Shown here in pieces: positions 57,846 to 64,000 of a stretch of DNA of 64,000 nucleotides (positions are counted from its first letter, which is position 1; every line of letters starts with the position of its first letter). Source of the stretch: Methylophilus sp. Lineage in GTDB: Bacteria; Pseudomonadota; Gammaproteobacteria; Burkholderiales; Methylophilaceae. The translations under genes were made by a program, and so were the position numbers. The notes under the pieces are model-generated. The model made no database searches and had not been told where the DNA came from. It was given only the letters and a program-made list of their open reading frames with translations. Location: positions 1-64,000 of the forward strand of contig JAUYRP010000011.1 of the NCBI GenBank assembly GCA_030696695.1. The letters are read 5' to 3'.

Positions 57846-60050
57846 CTATGCCTCGACCTCAACAGGTCCCTTCGCCTTTGCCTGACAAGCCAGAATAATG
57901 CCCTGGGCCTTATCGTCATCATCAAGCCCATCCTCTACTGCCATTTCGACTTCGCCAGAGGCCATCTTAACTTTACAAATGCCGCAAGTTCCAACGCGGC
58001 ATGCGAATTCAATGCCAATGTTTAGTTCTTCCGATAACTCTAAAATAGTCTGATCATCATGAATTTTGGCTGACTTGTTATTTTTAAGAAATGTAATTAG
58101 CGGACCAGTTGCAGGGGTAGTAGGTTTAGCGACAGTACGGTCGGTTGCAGGCGCTGGAGCTGCTGTACCGAAATTCTCAGTCTTAATCAGTTCTGGAGGA
58201 ACCTTTAATTCAGTTAGCATCACCTTGACCGCTTCCATCATTACCTGCGGCCCGCAGATATGGACTCTGCGCGTAATAATGTTCGGAACCGCATGTACTA
58301 ACAATTCCCTACTAATGCGTCCCTGATGACCTGTCCAGTCGGTGCTTTCCGTGCGATCCATTGTCACTGTAACGTGCAGTTTCGGATTCGCTGCTTGCAG
58401 CTCAGCAATGTCTTTAGCAAAAATAAATTCTTCTGGAGTACTACACCCATATATAAAGAAAATATCTCCTGGCCACGACCGTTCCGTCAAATAACGCGCA
58501 ATACTCATCAGAGGCGTGATCCCTACGCCGCCTGATATAAGCACAATACTTTCCGCCTCTGCTCCTGTAAATGCAAACCGCCCTACGGGACCACCCGCCT
58601 CAATCTCGTCGTCAACTTTAAGCAAATCAACAATGTGTCTAGATACTGCACCCCGTGGTTCTCGTTTCACTGTCAAATCTACATATTCTCGCCGCGTTGG
58701 GGAGGAGGATATTGAGTAAGATCGGTTCATTCTTGCCCCACCAATCGAGAAAGAAAGGTTGAGAAACTGACCAGGCAAAAAGGTGAAAGGCAAGACACTG
58801 CTGTTAGATGCAGGTATTAGACGCAGGGTTTTTACGTTCGGCGTTTCACTAATAATACTCCCCACCCTTAACTGCCCGCGCCAATTAGCAGTTAACGGCA
58901 ACGTCAATTCATATGCATTTAAAGTGATAGTTGACAATTTAGAGTTTGGGCTCATCGCCTGAGACTTTTTTATAGGGGGCGACTTTGGACTAGTAAGGTC
59001 AGTAAGTGGCGCTGTGGGCTCTACGGTGCTTTCATCTTGTGGTACTAGTGGAGGGGATGGACTAGTTGATTTTCCACCAAGTGGTGGTGATGCTCCAGGT
59101 GGTGGCGATTCAGAATCCTGTTTGATACGGCCGAAGAGGTTTTCTGCTCGACGCATTTTTAAAAAGTACATGACGACCATTGCAAGTGCGAAAGCAATAA
59201 GTAGTCCCATTGTGAAAAGGTGTAAAGGCGTCACGCCCCTCAGAAAATCAGGGCCGTCGTTTGTAATGGTAGTATCAAGATTCATTTCGCGTTGGAACCA
59301 TTGTGCGGCAACACTCTTCGGGGGAGCTCCCTCGATAAGAAGCCGATGCGCGGCCACACCGCTTGCTATCAAACCTAAACTATCGCGAGATTGCTGAAGT
59401 GCTCGCTCGGTTGCTTTGATATCGCTTATTTGTAACGCTTTCGACAAGCTGGCATGCGCTTTCTGGAATTCAAGCGTACCTTTGTGAATACTCTCTTGGG
59501 AGAGACGTTCTACTTCGAGTCGAGCATCGTGGGTCCATGCGGGCAGACTCATCAAGAATGGATATAGCTCTTTGCGAGATGCCCCAACTCCCCCGCAACA
59601 ACCCTCAGTGCTGTTTTGCATGCCCGTAGCCATCATGTCTTTCATCATTTTTTGCATGCCCTCCATCATTCCCGCCGCCTTCATCGGCGGAGCTGGCATT
59701 GATGTAGATTCTTGAGGAAGATTTTGCTCAGGCCCCGGGATACCCATCAGCGCAGCATCTGGGCTCGTAGCATCCAGAGTTGGACTAATCGGTGCATTAC
59801 TATTTGGTGGGTTACTTGAGGGCTGATTACTAGATGGTGTGTTACTAGATGGGGTGTTACTAGGAGCAACAGCGGGGTGATGAGACTCATGTTCACTTTG
59901 ATCCAACTGCGCATTTGCTGTTGATATTCCTAATATAATCGCCAACATTGCCATGCAAACAATTCGTATAGTTTTGATGTCCGACTGAACTATTAACAGT
60001 TTAAAAAGATTACGTTCCTTAGAAAGTAACATCATATGAATAGTTATCAA
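57846..60050 (-). CDS. Membrane-anchored FAD/NAD/2Fe-2S reductase with periplasmic Met/Cys-rich domain
   Basis: 734 residues, an unusual fusion. A signal-type helix at about 28-47 is followed by a Pro/Ser/Asn linker and a Met-rich head (GMMEGMQKMMKDMMATGM, GCCGG at 150-154). A helical region runs to about 270, then a second membrane helix (276-298). The C-terminal half is a ferredoxin-NAD reductase: RSYS (443-446) for FAD, GGVGITP (507-513) for NAD, CGP (599-601), then a plant-type 2Fe-2S domain with C684, C689, C692 and C722. NADH would be oxidised in the cytoplasm while the head lies outside. The true start among several early Met codons is uncertain. Confidence 0.82.
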   Translation of the reverse strand: MITIHMMLLSKERNLFKLLIVQSDIKTIRIVCMAMLAIILGISTANAQLDQSEHESHHPAVAPSNTPSSNTPSSNQPSSNPPNSNAPISPTLDATSPDAALMGIPGPEQNLPQESTSMPAPPMKAAGMMEGMQKMMKDMMATGMQNSTEGCCGGVGASRKELYPFLMSLPAWTHDARLEVERLSQESIHKGTLEFQKAHASLSKALQISDIKATERALQQSRDSLGLIASGVAAHRLLIEGAPPKSVAAQWFQREMNLDTTITNDGPDFLRGVTPLHLFTMGLLIAFALAMVVMYFLKMRRAENLFGRIKQDSESPPPGASPPLGGKSTSPSPPLVPQDESTVEPTAPLTDLTSPKSPPIKKSQAMSPNSKLSTITLNAYELTLPLTANWRGQLRVGSIISETPNVKTLRLIPASNSSVLPFTFLPGQFLNLSFSIGGARMNRSYSISSSPTRREYVDLTVKREPRGAVSRHIVDLLKVDDEIEAGGPVGRFAFTGAEAESIVLISGGVGITPLMSIARYLTERSWPGDIFFIYGCSTPEEFIFAKDIAELQAANPKLHVTVTMDRTESTDWTGHQGRISRELLVHAVPNIITRRVHICGPQVMMEAVKVMLTELKVPPELIKTENFGTAAPAPATDRTVAKPTTPATGPLITFLKNNKSAKIHDDQTILELSEELNIGIEFACRVGTCGICKVKMASGEVEMAVEDGLDDDDKAQGIILACQAKAKGPVEVEA

Positions 60051-60097
60051 TTTTTTTCAAAATGCTACATTTACGAATCGGCAAGTTTTGTTTTAAA

Positions 60098-60928
60098 CTA
60101 CATATCAGACATTGGAGCAGGCTCATTCATTGGGGTCGGCATTGGTGTACTGCTATTAGCAGGAGCAGGCATTTTACCTGTCGACGACATGGTACCGAGC
60201 AATGATGCACGCTGATTACTAGTAAGGACTTTGCCAGCCTCCCCAACCGCACGAATAAATGCTAGCCGTTGATCACCACGAAGCTTTTCAATTGATCTAA
60301 CTTTCGAGTCTATTTTGCTTGCATCTGGAGTATCTGCTGCTGTTAAGGTCCAAAGCATCTGTTCGCTATCCTGAATGCGACGATTGAAATTCGCCCGATC
60401 AAGTAATGCTTTTTCTTTTAATCGATTTAAAGCTGATTGTTGCTGAATAGAAAGTGTTATGTGCTGCGGATGATCAAGAAAAAAACCGGTTGATCCAATG
60501 TGATATAAATGTGATGCGCCTGGAAAACCTGGCAGCTGTGAATTCGGTACCATTATTTTCATGCTTGGCTTCTGTATTGATTCCCCCATACAACCCATCA
60601 TGCACGAATTAGGTGTCGACGCCATTGGGTCTTGCATGCTGTTGGGCGAATCAACTGCAGACATGGCATCATCAGGTGGCATATTGCCACTCATATTACC
60701 CATCCCACCTTTCTTCTTCATTTTCATCTCCTCCATTTCATCCATCATGGCTAGATGAAAATTCGAGACTATTAATTTTGAAGCAGAATGTGCACTCCAC
60801 AACTCTTGCGCATTATTACCTGTCCTCAATGAATGCTGTTGATTGAGCAAATCCAACTCATTCGCGGACGTATTTGAGGTAAAAAAGATAATTGAAACGA
60901 GTAAAGAAATCTGTATTGAAGTTTTCAT
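60098..60928 (-). CDS. Met-rich periplasmic metal-binding protein
   Basis: 276 residues with a signal peptide (SIQISLLVSIIFFTSNTSA). It has two Met-rich stretches (MMDEMEEMKMKKKGGMGNM near 61-80 and MPTPMNEPAPMSDM at the end) plus CMMGCMGE. The middle (LDHPQHITLSIQQQSALNRLKEKALLDRANFNRRI) resembles the helical CpxP/Spy/CnrX-type metal-sensing or chaperone fold. It is the gene next to the reductase and likely hands over or buffers copper. Function inferred from composition and context. Confidence 0.65.
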   Translation of the reverse strand: MKTSIQISLLVSIIFFTSNTSANELDLLNQQHSLRTGNNAQELWSAHSASKLIVSNFHLAMMDEMEEMKMKKKGGMGNMSGNMPPDDAMSAVDSPNSMQDPMASTPNSCMMGCMGESIQKPSMKIMVPNSQLPGFPGASHLYHIGSTGFFLDHPQHITLSIQQQSALNRLKEKALLDRANFNRRIQDSEQMLWTLTAADTPDASKIDSKVRSIEKLRGDQRLAFIRAVGEAGKVLTSNQRASLLGTMSSTGKMPAPANSSTPMPTPMNEPAPMSDM

Positions 60929-61301
60929 GATGCAAATCCTTAAAATGATCTATTCATGATATCTAAAGAACAAGAAAGAAATTTTGATATCATCAAGATG
61001 GATTTCTTCCGTTGTAGGGCTTCATAAACTTCTAAAAAATAAAAATCAGCCTATTAAAAGTTGTAATTAAAACTATTTGAAACGTAATATTTAAAGTCTA
61101 AAAGTGCTTCATTTAAAAGATTCAATACAAGTGAAGATTTAGCTAATATATATATGAAAAATTATTTTTTAGAATATATTTTATAGCTCTTAGATTAAGC
61201 TTTTAATCAAAAATGATAATGGATGTTGGGAAAAATGAAATTAACTTATTAATGTCATAACCTAAATTCAAGTTCTTAATTTAACACCCACCATCTAAAT
61301 A
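60929..61301. other. Intergenic region between two Met-rich protein genes
   Basis: 373 AT-rich bases, no gene seen. A short palindrome TTGATATCATCAA at 60984-60996 lies 56 bases ahead of the downstream start. It resembles an FNR half-site pair but with three rather than four bases between, so it is not called as such. Confidence 0.4.
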
Positions 61302-61682
61302 TTACTTTTTATGCATGGGCATTTCACTCATATTCATTAATAAGTGATGCTCACTCATCATCTGTTCCATCATCTGGTCCATCAGTTTTTGATGCTCATT
61401 AATCCAATCCTCATGCTCCTGCATAGTCATGCCAGCTTTAGGTTTCATAGCTTGCATACTTTTCATTGATTCATGCATCATCTTCATGTGCTCACCCATG
61501 AGTTTCTGACGTTCAACTCCTTTTGCAGCTTCTGCTTGTTGTAGTATTTGCTTAGATTTAAGCACTTGTTGAGTAAGTTGACGCTGATTATTGTCTTGAC
61601 CGGCAAGTAAAGGTGTTGAAAGAAATCCAAATGAGCTTACGATCAGAATGGCAATTAATTTGTTAACTTTGTGGTTGGTCAT
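61302..61682 (-). CDS. Small Met/His-rich periplasmic protein
   Basis: 126 residues. A signal peptide (KLIAILIVSSFGFLSTPLLAG) precedes one helical domain with KLMGEHMKMMHESMKSMQAM, MTMQEHEDWINEHQKLMDQMMEQMM and a terminal SEMPMHKK. The density of Met and His at helix spacing suggests Cu(I)/Ag(I) binding. I know of no firm family function. It lies between a copper P-ATPase gene and the redox group, downstream of a long promoter region. Confidence 0.7.
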   Translation of the reverse strand: MTNHKVNKLIAILIVSSFGFLSTPLLAGQDNNQRQLTQQVLKSKQILQQAEAAKGVERQKLMGEHMKMMHESMKSMQAMKPKAGMTMQEHEDWINEHQKLMDQMMEQMMSEHHLLMNMSEMPMHKK

Positions 61683-62305
61683 GATAAAAACTCCTTAAAA
61701 ATACGAAAAATATAAAATTTCAGTTAATTTATTGATGAGTCAATAATGGAGAACTTTTAGTTACTTGTTCTGCTTTAAGTTTGATGATTACTACATAGCA
61801 ACATTGACCAATGGAAAGGTCAGGCAACTAGTAAATGCAATTCCTTTAATATCTCCTCAGATTTAAATAAATCAAATTAGGCTTCAGTTGAAATAGTATC
61901 CAAACTTGTTTCAAAATTTATTGATCTACATCAATGGATACACAAATAATTACTAGCTATGTAAAATTTATGAATTCGATGAATGTTTAGAATAGAAAAA
62001 AGCGTCTTAATGCACAGTCTGCTTATAAAAGTAAGAAGTCTGTGGGTTAACACGCATAGTTAATTTAAATAGTTGCAATTCAATTTCGGTGCTTAAATTC
62101 AAACTTTAAAAATTGAATATGCATAGATAGCTTTAATTGATTTATAAAAAAAGATCGAGATTAAACAGCTAATAGGAAAGGGTTAGTAAGATATACCAGA
62201 GAAAATCTGAAGATTTTTTAATTACATAAATGCAATCTGGAATGTGATAGCTACCAATAAAAGATCTGTATCGCCATTAATAAATTTAAATTTTAGAAGT
62301 TCAGT
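61683..62305. other. Long AT-rich regulatory region
   Basis: 623 bases without a gene, between the end of the P-ATPase gene and the small Met/His-rich gene. Besides a perfect FNR-type palindrome (61921-61934) I see no terminator with a T-run and no MerR-type dyad that I can support. Confidence 0.5.
61921..61934. promoter_or_regulatory. FNR/Anr-type binding site
   Basis: TTGATCTACATCAA is an exact match to the FNR/Anr consensus TTGAT-N4-ATCAA. It is 239 bases ahead of the only downstream start on the minus strand (61682), so the transcript would have a long leader. It could link the copper genes to low-oxygen conditions. Confidence 0.55.
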
Positions 62306-64000
62306 TTAGGAGTCAGATTTTCTCAACCGTAAAGCATTTGTAATCACAGAGAAAGAACTTAAACTCATTGCAAGTGCTGCAATCATGGGCGACAGTAACC
62401 AACCGGTAAATGGATAAAGAACACCCGCCGCCAGTGGCACACCCAGTGCATTATAGACAAATGCAAAGCCCAAGTTTTGCTTCATATTGACGATGGTCTG
62501 TTCTGATATAGCCCGTGCTTGAGCTATACCACGTAAGTCACCTTTAACAAGTGTGACTTGAGCACTGTTCATCGCAACATCAGTACCTGTTCCCATCGCA
62601 ATACCAACATCTGCTTTCGCTAATGCAGGTGCATCATTAATACCATCTCCCGCCATCGCTACTACATGCCCTTCACGTTGTAATTTATCTACCAAGGCTA
62701 ATTTATCAGCAGGCTTTACCTCACCATGAAATTCTTCGATGCCTAACTTAGCTGCAACTGACTTAGCAGTGAGTTGGCCATCCCCTGTTGCCATAATGAC
62801 GCGCATGCCTGAAGCTTTTAAAGTAGATAATGCTTCTAATGTGCTTTCTTTGATTGGATCTGATACTGATAGTAACCCAGCCAACTTGTTATCTACAGCT
62901 AGATACATGACGCTAGCACCCGTGGTGCGCAATTCATCCGCTTGTATTTTTAATGGCTCGATTTGCACGTTCAGCTGATCCATCAGCGCAGTATTTCCAA
63001 GCGCCAATTGTTTACCACTAACCCTGCCACGCACACCAATGCCTGTGCTGGACTCAAAGCTGTCAACTTTATCAATCACTAAACTTTTTTCACGCGCTGC
63101 TTTAACAATTGCATCGGCTAAGGGATGCTCACTACCTTGATCAAGACTAGCGGCTAATCTTAGAATTTCGTCTTCAGTGTAACCCGACAAAGCTACCGCG
63201 AGATTAAAACGTGGTTTGCCTTCGGTCAATGTCCCCGTCTTGTCTACGATCAAAGTATCTACCTTGCGGAAATTCTCAATGGCTGCAGCGTCGCGAAATA
63301 ACACGCCTTGTGATGCAGCTTTACCAGTGGCGACCATGATAGACATAGGTGTTGCCAATCCAAGCGCACAAGGGCAGGCAATAATGAGTACCGCCACTGC
63401 GTTGATTAGACCAAACACCCAACTGGGTTCGGGGCCAAAAAATCCCCATATAAAAAAAGTGATGAGCGCAATACTGACGACAGCAACCACAAAGTAGCCT
63501 GCCACTTGGTCAGCCATGCGTTGCATAGGCGCTTTTGAGCGTTGCGCTTGCATAACCATTTGTACAATACTGGCCAATACTGTTTGTGAGCCCACTTTTT
63601 CAGAACGCATGATTAATGCGCCGCTGGTATTCATCGTTGCGCCAATAAGTTTATCCCCAACCCCTTTCGAAACAGGCATAGGTTCGCCAGTGAGCATAGA
63701 TTCATCCACTGCACTTTGACCTTCTGTAACAATGCCATCAACAGGGACTTTTTCACCAGGACGAATGCGTAACAAGTCACCAACATGAACATGTGTGAGT
63801 GCAATATCTTCTTCAACTCCGTCCGCATTTATTCTGCGGGCTGTTTTAGGCGATAAACCAAGTAAGGATTTAATTGCTGCAGACGTTTGTGAGCGCGCCT
63901 TCAGTTCTAAGATTTGGCCAAGTAATGTTAACGAAATAATCACTGCTGCTGCCTCAAAGTAGACGGCTACGCGACCCATCGCCATAAAAGATGCTGGGAA
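62306..64000 (-). CDS. copA: Copper-translocating P-type ATPase (partial, 5' end outside window)
   Basis: 564 residues of the C-terminal part are visible; the frame is open through base 64000 (FPASF just before the first in-window Met), so the N-terminal metal domains are cut off by the edge. Present: [16 protein letters not shown] actuator, [11 protein letters not shown] transport motif, [11 protein letters not shown] phosphorylation site and [12 protein letters not shown]. The [10 protein letters not shown] form and helix ending fit Cu(I)/Ag(I) pumps rather than Cd/Zn pumps. It removes copper from the cytoplasm. The same symbol is in use for the multicopper oxidase at 51416, which is unrelated. 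Confidence 0.93.
   Translation of the reverse strand, partial: FPASFMAMGRVAVYFEAAAVIISLTLLGQILELKARSQTSAAIKSLLGLSPKTARRINADGVEEDIALTHVHVGDLLRIRPGEKVPVDGIVTEGQSAVDESMLTGEPMPVSKGVGDKLIGATMNTSGALIMRSEKVGSQTVLASIVQMVMQAQRSKAPMQRMADQVAGYFVVAVVSIALITFFIWGFFGPEPSWVFGLINAVAVLIIACPCALGLATPMSIMVATGKAASQGVLFRDAAAIENFRKVDTLIVDKTGTLTEGKPRFNLAVALSGYTEDEILRLAASLDQGSEHPLADAIVKAAREKSLVIDKVDSFESSTGIGVRGRVSGKQLALGNTALMDQLNVQIEPLKIQADELRTTGASVMYLAVDNKLAGLLSVSDPIKESTLEALSTLKASGMRVIMATGDGQLTAKSVAAKLGIEEFHGEVKPADKLALVDKLQREGHVVAMAGDGINDAPALAKADVGIAMGTGTDVAMNSAQVTLVKGDLRGIAQARAISEQTIVNMKQNLGFAFVYNALGVPLAAGVLYPFTGWLLSPMIAALAMSLSSFSVITNALRLRKSDS

Noticed and set aside
59800-59870. Short tandem repeat encoding SNTPSS-like units
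   Set aside because: Low-complexity linker within the reductase gene; not a CRISPR or a mobile-element repeat.
60984-60996. FNR-type site TTGATATCATCAA
   Set aside because: The half-sites are separated by three bases instead of four, so it does not fit the consensus.

Overview
The window looks like a chromosomal segment of a moderately low-GC betaproteobacterium, most likely of the Methylophilaceae (Methylotenera/Methylophilus-like). That placement is an inference from the smc-zipA-ligA gene order, the HU, QueF and MsrPQ genes and the style of the TonB receptors; no rRNA gene is present to confirm it. Core genes occupy roughly 16.8-29.8 kb, and accessory material lies on both sides.

Layout. 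0-3.5 kb: the end of an unknown gene, then cbpM, cbpA and trxC on the minus strand, a fragment of a zinc alcohol dehydrogenase and a conserved hypothetical membrane-associated protein. 3.8-16.8 kb: a cell-surface signalling and TonB uptake locus, with ECF sigma factor, FecR regulator, two very large tandem STN-type TonB-dependent receptors, a dedicated exbB-exbD-tonB set, and a second ECF/FecR pair without its own receptor. 16.8-29.8 kb: HU, a tyrosine integrase abutting the 3' end of tRNA-Glu, tRNA-Ala, queF, smc, zipA, ligA, a TPR protein, msrP-msrQ and a DoxX-family protein. 30-35.3 kb: a TPR gene split by a one-base shift in a T8 run, then a recombination module of a degenerate tyrosine recombinase, a KfrA-like coiled-coil DNA-binding protein and an intact tyrosine recombinase.

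35.3-39.4 kb (minus strand) is the most interesting locus. It is a compact three-gene operon encoding a multi-pass membrane protein, a ComEC-type metallo-beta-lactamase-fold protein with a flexible tail ending in glycine, and a single 750-residue protein carrying, in order, an E2-like, an E1/ThiF-like and a JAB/JAMM deubiquitinase-like domain. This is a complete ubiquitin-like conjugation and deconjugation toolkit in one chain, next to mobile-element recombinases, which suggests a defence or conflict system. No ubiquitin-like protein gene and no CD-NTase is visible beside it.

39.5-64 kb is one large minus-strand heavy-metal region. From downstream to upstream it holds a CadA/PbrA-like P-type ATPase, an FTR1-family permease, czcD, czcA, czcB, czcC and a czcI-like gene; copB and the multicopper oxidase copA; a glucoamylase-family protein paired with an ATP-grasp-like protein; a three-gene redox module (seven-haem cytochrome c, b-type membrane cytochrome, and a membrane-anchored FAD/NAD/2Fe-2S reductase with a periplasmic Met/Cys-rich head); two Met/His-rich periplasmic proteins; and the 3' part of a copper P-type ATPase that runs off the right edge. 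Together these would export Zn/Cd/Co/Pb and detoxify Cu, possibly with electrons sent across the membrane to periplasmic metal chemistry. No metal-responsive regulator gene is visible in this whole stretch, so it must be controlled from elsewhere.
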